A program made the position numbers and the translations under genes. Below are positions 12,641 through 26,866 of a stretch of DNA of 64,000 nucleotides, in pieces. Position 1 is the first letter of the stretch. Every line of letters begins with the position of its first letter. Under the pieces are notes generated by a model. The model had not been told where the DNA came from and did not search any database. It saw only the letters and a list, made by a program, of their open reading frames with translations. The stretch is from Procambarus clarkii (lineage: Eukaryota > Arthropoda > Malacostraca > Decapoda > Cambaridae), in NCBI RefSeq assembly GCF_040958095.1, contig NC_091185.1:15014666-15078665 (forward strand), written 5' to 3'.

Positions 12641-15600
12641 GACGGTGCTGCTGTTAATGTATTGTTTAAGTATGACGGTGCGGCTGTTGATGTATTGCTT
12701 GAGTGTGATGGTGCTGCTGTTAATGTATTGGTTGAGTTATGGTGCTGCAGTTAATGTGTTGCTTGAGTGATATGGTGCTGCTGTTAATTTATTGTTTGAG
12801 TGTGACGGTGCTGCTGTTAATGTATTGCTTGAGTGTGATGGTGCTGCTGTTGATGTAATGCTTGAGTGGGACGGTGCTGCTGTTAATGTATTGCTTTAGT
12901 GGGACGGTGCTGCTGTTGATGTATATCTTGAGTGGGACGATGCTGCTGTTAATGTATTGCTTGAGTGTGATGGTGCTGCTGTTAATGTATTGCTTGAGTG
13001 TGAGGGTGCTGCTGTTAATGTATTCCTTGAGTGAGGGTGCTGCTGTTAACGTATTCCTTGAGTGAGGGTGCTGCTGTTAATGTATTGCTTGGGTGGGACG
13101 TTGCTGTTGTTAATGAATTGCTTGAGTGTGATGGTGCTGCTGTTAATTTATTGCTTGAGTGTGAAGGTGCTGCTGTTAATGTATTGCTTGAGTGTGACAG
13201 TGCTGTCTTTACTGTATTGCTTGAGTGTGATTGTTCTTCTGTTACAGTATTGCTTGAGTGTGACTGTTTTGCTGTTACTGTATTGCTTGAGTGTGAAGGT
13301 GCTGCTGTTAATGTACTGCTTGAGTGTTGGTGTTGCTGTTAATGTATTGCTTGAGGGTGACGGTTCTGCTGTTAATGTATTGCTTAAGTGTGACGGTGCT
13401 GCTGTTAATGTATTGCTTGAGTGATGGTGCTGCTGTTAATGTGTTGCTTGAGTGATATGGTGCTGCTGTTAATGTATTGCTTGAGTGTGACGGTGCTGCT
13501 GTTGTTGATGTTTTGTTTGATGGTGACAGTGTTGCTATTAATGTATTCTTAGAGTGTGTCGGTGCTGCTGTTGTTGATTTATTGCTTAAATGTGACGGTG
13601 CTGTTATTGTTGATGTATTGTTTGAGGGTGATGTCTGCTGTTAACATATTGCTTCAGAGTAACGGTGCTTTATGTTAATATATTCCTTGAGTGGGACGTT
13701 GCTGCTGTTAATGTATTGCTTGAGTGTGACGGTGCTGCTGTTAATGTATTGCTTGATTGTGACGTTGCTGCTGTTAATGTATTGCTTGAGGTTGACGGTG
13801 CTGCTGTTAATGTATTGCTTGATTGGTGGTGCTGCTGTTAATGTATTACTTGAGTGTGACGGTTCTGCTGTTGATATATTGCTTGAGTGTGACGGTGCTG
13901 CTGTTGATGTATTGCTTGCGTGATGGTGCTGCTGTTAATGTATTGCTTGAGTGGTGGTGCTTATGTTTATGTATTGCTTGAGTGATATGGTGCTGCTGTT
14001 AATGTATTGCTTGCGTGTGACGGTGCTGCTGTTAATGTATTGCTTGCGTGTGACGGTGCTGCTGTTACTGTATTGCTTGAGTGTGAAGGTGCTGCTGTTA
14101 ATGTATTGCTTGAGTGTGATGGTGCTGCTGTTAATGTATTGCTTGAGTGGTGGTGCTGCTGTTAATGTATTGCTTGAGTGGGACGGTTCTGCTGTTACTG
14201 TATTGCTTGATAATGACGGTTCTGCTGTTGATGTATTCCTTGAGTGGGACGGTGCTGCTGTTAATTTTTTGCTTGAGTGTGACGGTGCTGCTGTTAATGT
14301 ATTACTTGAGTGTGACGGTTCTGCTGTTGATGTATTGCTTGAGTGTGACGGTGCTGCTGTTGATGTATTGCTTGCGTGATGGTGCTGCTGTTAATGTATT
14401 GCTTGCGTGGTGGTGCTGCTTTTAATGTATTGCTTGAGTGATATGGTGCTGCTGGTAATGTATTACTTGAGTGGGACGGTACTGCTGTTATTATGTTGCT
14501 TGAGTGTGACTGTTCTGCTGTTACTATATTGCTTGAGTGTTAAGGTGCTGCTGTTAATGTATTGCTTGAGTGTTGGTGCTGCTGTTAATGTATTGCTTGA
14601 GTGTGACGGTTCTGATGTTAATGTATTGCTTAGGTGTGACGGTGCTGCTGTTAATGTATTGCTTGAGTGTGATGGTGCTGTTGTTGATGTATTGTTTGAG
14701 TGATGGTGCTGCTGTTAATGTATTGGTTAAGTATGATGGTGATGCTGTTAATGTATTGCTTGAATGTTGGTGCTGCTGTTAATGTGTTGCTTGAGTGATA
14801 TGGTGCTGCTGTTAATGTATTGCTTGAGTGTTGGTGCTGCCGCTATTGTATTGCTTGATTGGGATTGTGCTGCTGTTGATGTATTGCTTGAGTGTGACGG
14901 TGCTGCTGTTAATGTATTGCTTGAGTGGGACGGTGCTGCTGTTAAGGTTTTGCTTGAGTGTGACGCTGCTGCCTGTTTATGTATTGCTTGAGTGATGGTG
15001 CTGCTGTTAATGTATTGCTTGAGTGTGACGGTGCTGCTCTTGATTTAACTTTTGAGTTTGACGATGCTGTTGTTATTGTACTGCTTGAATGGGACGGTGC
15101 TGCTGTTGATTTAACTTTTGAGTTTGACGATGCTGCTGTTATTGTACTGCTTGAATGGGTCGGTGCTGCTGTTGTTGTATTGCTTGAGTGTGACGGTGCT
15201 GCTGTTAATGTATTGCTTGAGTGTGAAGGTGCTGCTGTTAATGTACTGCTTGAGTGTTGGTGTTGCTGTTAATGTATTACTTGAGTGTGACGGTTCTGCT
15301 GTTAATGTATTGCTTAAGTGTGACGGTGCTGCTGTTAATGTATTGCTTGAGTGATGGTGCTGCTGTTAATGTGTTGCTTGAGTGATATGGTGCTGCTGTT
15401 AATGTATTGCTTGAGTGTGACGGTGCTGCTGTTGTTGATGTTTTGTTTGATGGTGACAGTGTTGCTATTAATGTATTCTTAGAGTGTGTCGGTGCTGCTG
15501 TTGTTGATTTATTGCTTAAATGTGACGGTGCTGTTATTGTTGATGTATTGTTTGAGGGTGATGTCTGCTGTTAACATATTGCTTCAGAGTAACGGTGCTT

Positions 15601-18600
15601 TATGTTAATATATTCCTTGAGTGGGACGTTGCTGCTGTTAATGTATTGCTTGAGTGTGACGGTGGTGCTGTTAATGTATTGCTTGATTGTGACGTTGCGG
15701 CTGTTAATGTATTGCTTGCGGTTGACGGTGCTGCTGTTAATGTATTGCTTGATTGGTGGTGCTGCTGTTAATGTATTACTTGAGTGTGACGGTTCTGCTG
15801 TTGATATATTGCTTGAGTGTGACGGTGCTGCTGTTGATGTATTGCTTGCGTGATGGTGCTGCTGTTAATGTATTGCTTGAGTGGTGGTGCTTATGTTAAT
15901 GTATTGCTTGAGTGATATGGTGCTGCTGTTAATGTATTGCTTGCGTGTGACGGTGCTGCTGTTAATGTATTGCTTGCGTGTGACGGTGCTGCTGTTACTG
16001 TATTGCTTGAGTGTTAAGGTGCTGCTGTTAATGTATTGCTTGAGTGGTGGTGCTGCTGTTAATGTATTGCTTGAGTGGGACGGTTCTGCTGTTACTGTAT
16101 TGCTTGATAGTGACGGTTCTGCTGTTGATGTATTCCTTGAGTGGGACGGTGCTGCTGTTAATTTTTTGCTTGAGTGTGACGGTGCTGCTGTTAATGTATT
16201 ACTTGAGTGTGACGGTTCTGCTGTTGATGTATTGCTTGAGTGTGACGGTGCTGCTGTTGATGTATTGCTTGCGTGATGGTGCTGCTGTTAATGTATTGCT
16301 TGCGTGGTGGTGCTGCTTTTAATGTATTGCTTGAGTGATATGGTGCTGCTGGTAATGTATTACTTGAGTGGGACGGTACTGCTGTTATTATGTTGCTTGA
16401 GTGTGACTGTTCTGCTGTTACTATATTGCTTGAGTGTTAAGGTGCTGCTGTTAATGTATTGCTTGAGTGTTGGTGCTGCTGTTAATGTATTGCTTGAGTG
16501 TGACGGTTCTGATGTTAATGTATTGCTTAGGTGTGACGGTGCTGCTGTTAATGTATTCCTTGAGTGTGATGGTGCTGATGTTGATGTATTGTTTGAGTGA
16601 TGGTGCTGCTGTTAATGTATTGGTTAAGTGTGATGGTGATGCTGTTAATGTATTGCTTGAATGTTGGTGCTGCTGTTAATGTGTTGCTTGAGTGATATGG
16701 TGCTGCTGTTAATGTATTGCTTGAGTGTTGGTGCTGCCGCTATTGTATTGCTTGAATGGGATTGTGCTGCTGTTGATGTATTGCTTGAGTGTGACGGTGC
16801 TGCTTTTAATGTATTGCTTGAGTGGGACGGTGCTGCTGTTAAGGTTTTGCTTGAGTGTGACGCTCCTGCCTGTTGATGTATTGCTTGAGTGTGACGCTGC
16901 TGCCTGTTGATGTATTGCTTGAGTGATGGTGCTGCTGTTAATGTGTTGCTTGAGTGATATGGTGCTGCTGTTAATGTATTGCTTGAGTGTGACGGTGCTG
17001 CTCTTGATTTAACTTTTAGTTTGACGATGCTGCTGTTATTGTACTGCTTGAATGGGACGGTGCTGCTGTTGATTTAACTTTTGAGTTTGACGATGCTGCT
17101 GTTATTGTACTGCTTGAATGGGTCGGTGCTGCTGTTGTTGTATTGCTTGAGTGTGACGGTGCTGCTGTTAATGTATTGCTTGATTGTGAAGGTGCTGCTG
17201 TTAATGTATTGCTTGAGTGGTGGTGCTGCTGGTAATGTATTGCTTGAGTGTGACGGTTCTGCTGTTAATGTATTGCTTGAGTGTGACGGTGCTGCTGTTG
17301 ATGTATTGCTTGAGTGAGACGGTGCTGCTGTTAATGTTTTACTTGAGTGGGACGGTGCTGCTGTTGATGTATTGCTTGAGTGGGACGGTGCTGCTTTTAA
17401 TGTATTGCTTGAGTGAGACGGTGCTGCTGTTAATGTTTTACTTGAGTGGGACGGTGCTGCTGTTGATGTATTGCTTGAGTGTGACGGTGCTGCTGTTAAT
17501 GTATTGTTTAAGTATGACGGTGCGGCTGTTGATGTATTGCTTGAGTGTGATGGTGCTGCTGTTAATGTATTGGTTGAGTTATGGTGCTGCAGTTAATGTG
17601 TTGCTTGAGTGATATGGTGCTGCTGTTAATTTATTGTTTGAGTGTGACGGTGCTGCTGTTAATGTATTGCTTGAGTGTGATGGTGCTGCTGTTGATGTAA
17701 TGCTTGAGTGGGACGGTGCTGCTGTTAATGTATTGCTTTAGTGGGACGGTGCTGCTGTTGATGTATATCTTGAGTGGGACGATGCTGCTGTTAATGTATT
17801 GCTTGAGTGTGATGGTGCTGCTGTTAATGTATTGCTTGAGTGTGAGGGTGCTGCTGTTAATGTATTCCTTGAGTGAGGGTGCTGCTGTTAACGTATTCCT
17901 TGAGTGAGGGTGCTGCTGTTAATGTATTGCTTGGGTGGGACGTTGCTGTTGTTAATGAATTGCTTGAGTGTGATGGTGCTGCTGTTAATTTATTGCTTGA
18001 GTGTGAAGGTGCTGCTGTTAATGTATTGCTTGAGTGTGACAGTGCTGTCTTTACTGTATTGCTTGAGTGTGATTGTTCTTCTGTTACAGTATTGCTTGAG
18101 TGTGACTGTTTTGCTGTTACTGTATTGCTTGAGTGTGAAGGTGCTGCTGTTAATGTACTGCTTGAGTGTTGGTGTTGCTGTTAATGTATTGCTTGAGGGT
18201 GACGGTTCTGCTGTTAATGTATTGCTTAAGTGTGACGGTGCTGCTGTTAATGTATTGCTTGAGTGATGGTGCTGCTGTTAATGTGTTGCTTGAGTGATAT
18301 GGTGCTGCTGTTAATGTATTGCTTGAGTGTGACGGTGCTGCTGTTGTTGATGTTTTGTTTGATGGTGACAGTGTTGCTATTAATGTATTCTTAGAGTGTG
18401 TCGGTGCTGCTGTTGTTGATTTATTGCTTAAATGTGACGGTGCTGTTATTGTTGATGTATTGTTTGAGGGTGATGTCTGCTGTTAACATATTGCTTCAGA
18501 GTAACGGTGCTTTATGTTAATATATTCCTTGAGTGGGACGTTGCTGCTGTTAATGTATTGCTTGAGTGTGACGGTGCTGCTGTTAATGTATTGCTTGATT

Positions 18601-20068
18601 GTGACGTTGCTGCTGTTAATGTATTGCTTGAGGTTGACGGTGCTGCTGTTAATGTATTGCTTGATTGGTGGTGCTGCTGTTAATGTATTACTTGAGTGTG
18701 ACGGTTCTGCTGTTGATATATTGCTTGAGTGTGACGGTGCTGCTGTTGATGTATTGCTTGCGTGATGGTGCTGCTGTTAATGTATTGCTTGAGTGGTGGT
18801 GCGTATGTTTATGTATTGCTTGAGTGATATGGTGCTGCTGTTAATGTATTGCTTGCGTGTGACGGTGCTGCTGTTAATGTATTGCTTGCGTGTGACGGTG
18901 CTGCTGTTACTGTATTGCTTGAGTGTGAAGGTGCTGCTGTTAATGTATTGCTTGAGTGTGATGGTGCTGCTGTTAATGTATTGCTTGAGTGGTGGTGCTG
19001 CTGTTAATGTATTGCTTGAGTGGGACGGTTCTGCTGTTACTGTATTGCTTGATAATGACGGTTCTGCTGTTGATGTATTCCTTGAGTGGGACGGTGCTGC
19101 TGTTAATTTTTTGCTTGAGTGTGACGGTGCTGCTGTTAATGTATTACTTGAGTGTGACGGTTCTGCTGTTGATGTATTGCTTGAGTGTGACGGTGCTGCT
19201 GTTGATGTATTGCTTGCGTGATGGTGCTGCTGTTAATGTATTGCTTGCGTGGTGGTGCTGCTTTTAATGTATTGCTTGAGTGATATGGTGCTGCTGGTAA
19301 TGTATTACTTGAGTGGGACGGTACTGCTGTTATTATGTTGCTTGAGTGTGACTGTTCTGCTGTTACTATATTGCTTGAGTGTTAAGGTGCTGCTGTTAAT
19401 GTATTGCTTGAGTGTTGGTGCTGCTGTTAATGTATTGCTTGAGTGTGACGGTTCTGATGTTAATGTATTGCTTAGGTGTGACGGTGCTGCTGTTAATGTA
19501 TTGCTTGAGTGTGATGGTGCTGTTGTTGATGTATTGTTTGAGTGATGGTGCTGCTGTTAATGTATTGGTTAAGTATGATGGTGATGCTGTTAATGTATTG
19601 CTTGAATGTTGGTGCTGCTGTTAATGTGTTGCTTGAGTGATATGGTGCTGCTGTTAATGTATTGCTTGAGTGTTGGTGCTGCCGCTATTGTATTGCTTGA
19701 TTGGGATTGTGCTGCTGTTGATGTATTGCTTGAGTGTGACGGTGCTGCTGTTAATGTATTGCTTGAGTGGGACGGTGCTGCTGTTAAGGTTTTGCTTGAG
19801 TGTGACGCTGCTGCCTGTTGATGTATTGCTTGAGTGATGGTGCTGCTGTTAATGTATTGCTTGAGTGTGACGGTGCTGCTCTTGATTTAACTTTTGAGTT
19901 TGACGATGCTGTTGTTATTGTACTGCTTGAATGGGACGGTGCTGCTGTTGATTTAACTTTTGAGTTTGACGATGCTGCTGTTATTGTACTGCTTGAATGG
20001 GTCGGTGCTGCTGTTGTTGTATTGCTTGAGTGTGACGGTGCTGCTGTTAATGTATTGCTTGAGTGTGA
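10385..20068. repeat. 4,842-bp tandem duplication in satellite
   Basis: Two near-identical copies, about 10,385-15,226 and 15,227-20,068, hold a constant 4,842-bp offset over many distinctive variants. Examples are the units with 'tctttactgtattgcttga' and those with 'gatttaacttttgagtttg'. The first copy begins inside the second copy of the 2,809-bp duplication, so this event is probably the later one. Confidence 0.82.
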
Positions 20069-23000
20069 AGGTGCTGCTGTTAATGTATTGCTTGAGTGGT
20101 GGTGGTGCTGGTAATGTATTGCTTGAGTGTGACGGTTCTGCTGTTAATGTATTGCTTGAGTGTGACGGTGCTGCTGTTGATGTATTGCTTGAGTGAGACG
20201 GTGCTGCTGTTAATGTTTTACTTGAGTGGGACGGTGCTGCTGTTGATGTATTGCTTGAGTGGGACGGTGCTGCTGTTGATGTATTGCTTGAGTGAGACGG
20301 TGCTGCTGTTAATGTTTTACTTGAGTGGGACGGTGCTGCTGTTGATGTATTGCTTGAGTGTGACGGTGCTGCTGTTAATGTATTGTTTAAGTATGACGGT
20401 GCGGCTGTTGATGTATTGCTTGCGTGTGATGGTGCTGCTGTTAATGTATTGGTTGAGTTATAGTGCTGCAGTTAATGTGTTGCTTGAGTGATATGGTGCT
20501 GCTGTTAATTTATTGTTTGAGTGTGACGGTGCTGCTGTTAATGTATTGCTTGAGTGTGATGGTGCTGCTGTTGATATAATGCTTGAGTGGGACGGTGCTG
20601 CTGTTGATGTATATCTTGAATGGGACGATGCTGCTGTTAATGTATTGCTTGAGTGTGATGGTGCTGCTGTTAATGTATTGCTTGAGTGTGAGGGTGCTGC
20701 TGTTAATGTATTCCTTGAGTGAGGGTGCTGCTGTTAACGTATTCCTTGAGTGAGGGTGCTGCTGTTAATGTATTGCTTGGGTGGGACGTTGCTGTTGTTA
20801 ATGAATTGCTTGAGTGTGATGGTGCTGCTGTTAATTTATTGCTTGAGTGTGATGGTGCTGCTGTTAATGTATTGCGTAAGTGTTACGGTGCTGTTGTTAC
20901 TGTATTGCTTGAGTGTGACTGTTCTGCTGTTACTGTATTGCTTGAGTGTGACGGTGCTGCTGTTAATGTATTGCTTGAGGGTGACGGTGCTGCTGTTGAT
21001 GTATTGCTTGAGTGATTGTGCTGCTGTTACTGTTTTGCTTGAGTGTGAAGTTGATGCTGTTAATGTATTGCTTGAGTGGTGGTGCTGCTGTTACTGTTTT
21101 GCTTGAGTGTGAAGTTGATGCTGTTGATGTATTGCTTGAGTGTGACGGTGCTGCTGTTGATGTATTGCTTGAGTGTGACGGTGCTGCTGTTAATGTATTG
21201 CTTGAGTGGTGGTGCTGCTGTTAATGTATTGCTTGAGTGTGACGGTGCTGCTGTTAATGTATTGCTTGAGTGGTGGTGCTGCTGTTAATGTATTATTTGA
21301 GTGTGACTGTTCTGCTGTTGATGTATTGCTTGAGTGTGACGGTGCTGCTGTTGATGTATTGCTTGCGTGATGGTGCTGCTGTTAATGTATTGCTTGAGAG
21401 GTGGTGCTGATGTTAATGTATTGATTGAGTGATATGGTGCTGCTTTTAATGTATTGTTTGAGTGTGACGGTGCTGCTGTTAATGTATTGCTTGAGTGAGA
21501 CGGTACTGCTGTTATTGTGTTGCTTCAGTTCGACTGTTCTGCTGTTACTGTATTGCTTGAGTGTGAAGGTGCTGCTGTTAATGTATTGCTTGAGTGTGAC
21601 GGTTCTGCTGTTAATGTATTGCTTAAGTGTGACGGTGCTGCTCTTAATGTATTGCTTGAGTGTGACGGTGCTGTTGTTGATGTATTGCTTGAGTGATGGT
21701 GCTGCTGTTAATGTATTGGTTGAGTGTGATGGTGCTGCTGTTAATGTATTGCTTGAGTGATGGTGCTGCTGTTATTGTGTTGCTTGAGTGATATGGTGCT
21801 GCTGTTAATGTATTGCTTGAGTGTGACGGTGCTGCTGTTGTTGATGTATTGTTTGATGGTAACAGTGTTGCTATTAATGTATTCTTTGAGTGTGTCGGTA
21901 CTGCTGTTGTTGAGTTGTTGCATAAATGTGACGGTGCTGTTATTGTTGATGTATTGTTTGAGTGTGATGTCTGCTGTTAACATATTGCTTGAGTGTGACG
22001 GTGCTGCTGTTAATGTATTGCTTGAGTGTGAGGGTGCTGCTGTTAATGTATTCCTTGAGTGAGGGTGCTGCTGTTAACGTATTCCTTGAGTGAGGGTGCT
22101 GCTGTTATTGTATTGCTAGAGTGGGACGTTGCTGTTGTTAATGAATTGCTTGAGTGTGATGGTGCTGCTGTTAATATATTGCTTGAGTGTGACAGTGCTG
22201 TCTTTACTGTATTGCTTGAGTGTGATTGTTCTTCTGTTACAGTATTGCTTGAGTGTGACTGTTTTGCTGTTACTGTATTGCTTGAGTGTGAAGGTGCTGC
22301 TGTTAATGTACTGCTTGAGTGTGATGGTGCTGCTGTTATTGTATTGCTTGAGTGTGAAGGTGATGCTGTTAATGTATTGCTTGAGTGTTGGTGTTGCTGT
22401 TAATGTATTGCTTGAGTGTGACGGTTTTGCTGTTAATGTATTGCTTAAGTGTGACGGTGCTGCTGTTAATGTATTGCTTGATTGTGACGTTGCTGCTGTT
22501 AATGTATTGCTTGAGTGTGATGGTGCTGCTTTTAATGTATTGCTTGAGTGTGACGGTGCTGTTGTTGATGTATTGCTTGAGTGATGGTGCTGCTGTTAAT
22601 ATATTGGTTGAGTGTGATGGTGCTACTTTTAATGTATTGCTTGAGTGATGGTGCTGCTGTTAATGTGTTGCTTGAGTGATATGGTGCTGCTGTTAATGTA
22701 TTGCTTGAGTGTGACGGTGCTGTTGTTGTTGATGTTTTGTTTGATGGTGACAGTGTTGCTATTAATGTATTCTTAGAGTGTGTCGGTGCTACTGTTGTTG
22801 AGTTATTGCTTAAATGTGACGGTGCTGTTATTGTTGATGTATTGTTTGTGGGTGATGTCTGCTGTTAACATATTGCTTCAGAGTAACGGTGCTTTATGTT
22901 AATATATTGCTTGAGTGGGACGTTGCTGCTGTTAATGTATTGCTTGAGTGTGACGGTGCTGCTGTTAATGTATTGCTTGATTGTGACGTTGCTGCTGTTA

Positions 23001-25830
23001 ATGTATTGCTTGAGGTTGACGGTGCTGCTGTTAATGTATTGCTTGATTGGTGGTGCTGCTGTTAATGTATTACTTGAGTGTGACGGTTCTGCTGTTGATA
23101 TATTGCTTGAGTGTGGCGGTGCTGCTGTTGATGTATTTCTTGCGTGATGGTGCTGCTGTTAATGTATTGCTTGAGTGGTGGTGCTTATGTTAATGTATTG
23201 CTTGAGTGATATGGTGCTGCTGTTAATGTATTGCTTGCGTGTGACGGTGCTGCTGTTAATGTATTGCTTGCGTGTGACGGTGCTGCTGTTACTGTATTGC
23301 TTGAGTGTGAAGGTGCTGCTGTTAATGTATTGCTTGAGTGTTGGTGCTGCTGTTAATGTATTGCTTGAGTGTGACGGTTCTGCTGTTAATGTATTGCTTA
23401 AGTGTGACGGTGCTGCTGTTAACGTATTGATTGAGTGTGATGGTGCTGCTGTTAATGTATTGCTTGAGTGTGACGATGCTGCTGTTGATTTCATTCTAGA
23501 CGTGCTGCCGTTATTGGTTGACGGTGCTGCTGTTATTGTATTGCATGAATAGAACGGTGCTGCTGTTGATGTATTGCTTGAGTGTGACGGTGCTGCTGTT
23601 AATGTATTGCTTGAGTGGGACGGTGCTGCTCTTAATGTATTGCTTGAGTGTGACGTTGCAGCCTGTTGATGTATTGCTTGAGTGATGGTGCTGCTGTTAA
23701 TGTGTTGCTTGAGTGATATGGTGCTGCTGTTAATGTATTGCTTGAGTGTGACGGTGCTGTTGTTGATTTAACTTTTGAGTTTGACGATGCTGATGTTATT
23801 ATACTGCTTGAATGGAACGGTGCTGCTGTTGATGTATTGCTTGAGTGTGACGGTGCTGCTGTTAATATATTGATTGAGTGTGAAGGTGCTGCTGTTAATG
23901 TATTGCTTGAGTGTGACGGTGCTGCTGGTAATGTATTGCTTGAGTGTGACGGTTCTGCTGTTAATGTATTGCTTGAGTGTGATGGTGCTGCTGCTGATGT
24001 ATTGCTTGTGTGATGGTGCTGCTGTTAATGTATTGCTTGAGTGTGATGGTGCTGCTGTTAATGTATTGCTTGAGTGGTGGTGCTGCTGTTAATTTATTGC
24101 TTGAGTGGGACTGTTCTGCTGTTACTGTATTGCTTGAGTGTGACGGTTCTGCTGTTGATGTATTCCTTGAGTGGGACGGTGCTGCTGTTAATTTATTGCT
24201 TGAGTGTGATGGTGCTGCTGTTAATGTATTACTTGAGTGTGACGGTTCTGCTGTTGATGTATTGCTTGAGTGTGACGGTGCTGCTGTTGATGTATTGCTT
24301 GCGTGATGGTGCTGCTGTTAATGTATTGTTTGAGTGGTGGTGCTGCTTTTAATGTATTGCTTGAGTGATGGTGCTGCTAGTAATGTATTACTTGAGTGGG
24401 ACGGTACTGCTGTTATTATGTTGCTTGAGTGTGACTGTTCTGCTGTTACTGTATTGCTTGAGTGTTAAGGTGCTGCTGTTAATGTATTGCTTGAGTGTTG
24501 GTGCTGCTGTTAATGTATTGCTTGAGTGTGACGGTTCTGATGTTAATGTATTGCTTAGGTGTGACGGTGCTGCTGTTAATGTATTGCTTGAGTGTGATGG
24601 TGCTGTTGTTGATGTATTGTTTGAGTGATGGTGGTGCTGTTAATGTATTGGTTAAGTGTGATGGTGCTGCTGTTAATGTATTGCTTGAATGTTGATGCTG
24701 CTGTTAATGTGTTGCTTGAGTGATATGGTGCTGCTGTTAATGTATTGCTTGAGTGTTGGTGCTGCCGCTATTGTATTGCTTGAATGGGATTGTGCTGCTG
24801 TTGATATATTGCTTGAGTGTGACGGTGCTGCTGTTAATGTATTGCTTGAGTGGGACGGTGCTGCTGTTAATGTTTTGCTTGAGTGTGACGCTGCTGCCTG
24901 TTGATGTATTGCTTGAGTGATGGTGCTGCTGTTAATGTGTTGCTTGAGTGATATGGTGCTGCTGTTAATGTATTGCTTGAGTGTGACGGTGCTGCTGTTG
25001 ATTTAACTTTTGAGTTTGACGATGCTGCTGTTATTGTACTGCTTGAATGGGTCGGTGCTGCTGTTGATGTATTGCTTGAGTGTGACGGTGCTGCTGTTAA
25101 TGTATTGCTTGAGTGTGAAGGTGCTGCTGTTAATGTATTGCTTGAGTGGTGGTGCTGCTGGTAATGTTTTGCTTGAGTTTGACGGTTCTGCTGTTAATGT
25201 ATTGCTTGAGTGTGACGGTGCTGCTGTTGATGTATTGCTTGAGTGAGACGGTGCTGCTGTTAATGTTTTACTTTAGTGGGACGGTGCTGCTGTTGATGTA
25301 TTGCTTGAGTGGGACGGTGCTGCTGTTGATGTATTGCTTGAGTGTGACGGTGCTGCTGTTAATGTATTGTTTAAGTATGACGGTGCGGCTGTTGATGTAT
25401 TGCTTGAGTGTGATGGTGCTGCTGTTAATGTATTGGTTGAGTTATGGTGCTGCAGTTAATGTGTTGCTTGAGTGATATGGTGCTGCTGTTAATTTATTGT
25501 TTGAGTGTGACGGTGCTGCTGTTAATGTATTGCTTGAGTGTGATGGTGCTGCTGTTGATGTATTGCTTGAGTGGGACGGTGCTGCTGTTAATGTATTGCT
25601 TGAGTGGGACGGTGCTGCTGTTGATGTATATCTTGAGTGGGACGATGCTGCTGTTAATGTATTGCTTGAATGGGACGGTGTTGCTGTTTATGTATTGCTT
25701 GAGTGTGACGATGCTGCTGTTAATGTATTGCTTGAATGGGACGGTGCTGCTGTTAATGTATTGCTTGACTGTGACGGTGCTGCTGTTAATGCATTTCTTG
25801 AGTGTGATGGTGATGGTGATGTTACTGGAT

Positions 25831-26155
25831 GCTTGAGTGTTTCACTGCTGCGGGAGGATTATGGTGCTTGTGTTACCGTGTTACTGGATGCTTCAGTATT
25901 TAGCATAGATAATGTGATGAGAGGATGGAGTGTCTATTTGTTACAGAGTGTTTGTTGTGCGAGTGTTTGGCTTGACACTGCTTTTTCTCCTTGGTGTTCC
26001 TAATGTTAGGTGTTCCTTGTTTATGTTCTTCCAAGTCTGAAGTTTCTAATTCGAGGAGTTTCTAGTCAAATGTATTCCAATTTAAAACTGATTTCGGATC
26101 CCGGTATTCCCAGATACATGTATCGCAGATCCAGATATTTTCAGTTACGTAAATC
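25831..26155. other. Decayed satellite edge and unique spacer
   Basis: The 33-bp periodicity fades from about 25,800. Broken units such as 'gttactggatgcttgagtg' persist to about 25,915, and the rest shows no repeat or gene I can support. It joins two unrelated arrays. Confidence 0.6.
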
Positions 26156-26845
26156 ACTTCCAGGTGTCCAAGTTCATCAATCAGTTCCAGGGGTTAAAGT
26201 TCATCAATCAGTTCTAAGTGTTCAAGATCGTCAATCAGTTCCAAGTGTTCAAGTTCATCATTCAGTTCCAAGTGTTCAAGTTCATCATTCAGTTCCAGGT
26301 GTTCAAGTTCATCATTCAGTTCCAGGTGTTCAAGTTCATCAATCAGTTCCAGGGGTTCAAGTTCATCAATCAGTTCTAAGTGTTCAAGATCGTCAATCAG
26401 TTCCAAGTGTTCAAGTTCCTCATTCAGTTCCAAGTGTTCAAGTTCATCATTCAGTTCCAGGTGTTCAAGTTCATCATTCAGTTCCAGGTGTTCAAGTTCA
26501 TCAATCAGTTCCAGGGGTTCAAGTTCATCAATCAGTTCTAAGTGTTCAAGATCATCAATCAGTTCCAAGTGTTCAAGTTCCTCATTCAGTTCCAAGTGTT
26601 CAAGTTCATCATTCAGTTCCAGGTGTTCAAGTTCATCATTCAGTTCCAGGTGTTCAAGTTCATCAATCAGTTCTAAGTGTTCAAGATCGTCAATCAGTTC
26701 CAAGTGTTCAAGTTCATCATTCATTTCCAGGTGTTCAAGTTCATCATTCAGTTCCAGATGTTCAAGTTCATCATTCAGTTCCAGATGTTCAAGTTCATCA
26801 TTCAGTTCCAGGTGTTCAAGTTCATCATTCAGTTCCAGTTTTTTT
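26156..26845. repeat. 27-bp minisatellite with 162-bp higher-order period
   Basis: About 25 units of 27 bp carry the core 'gttcaagttcatcattcag'. A marker variant, 'gttctaagtgttcaagat', starts at 26,211, 26,373, 26,535 and 26,670: spacings of 162, 162 and 135 bp, or 6, 6 and 5 units. Since 27 is nine codons and the units lack stops, both strands stay open: VQVHHSVPG on + and LEHLELNDE on minus. The array lies just past the 3' end of the channel gene. I do not call either frame a gene, because openness follows from the unit sequence. Confidence 0.93.
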
Positions 26846-26866
26846 TGGTAAATCGAATCATAATTG

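Larger units (their letters stand above)
1..25830. repeat. 33-bp satellite array, left edge outside window
   Basis: The whole stretch is a head-to-tail array. The common unit is 33 bp (a clean one is 25,503-25,535) and contains GGTGCTGCTGTTAATGTATT. Many units are 31 bp, with 'gagtggtggtg' or 'gagtgatggtg' in place of 'gagtgtgacggtg'; others carry 'gagtgatatgg' at full length. The + strand is very rich in G and T. Because 33 is 11 codons, translation gives 11-residue repeats such as VNVLLECDGAA or SVTVLLLMYCL, but the 31-bp units break the frame every few hundred bases. That argues for satellite DNA and against a protein gene. The array enters from the left edge and decays around 25,800-25,915. 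Confidence 0.97.

Noticed and set aside
1..25830. Dozens of 60-168-codon frames with 11-residue hydrophobic repeats, looking like membrane or leucine-rich peptides
   Set aside because: The 33-bp period keeps frames open until a 31-bp unit shifts them. The frames overlap one another and start and end at arbitrary units.
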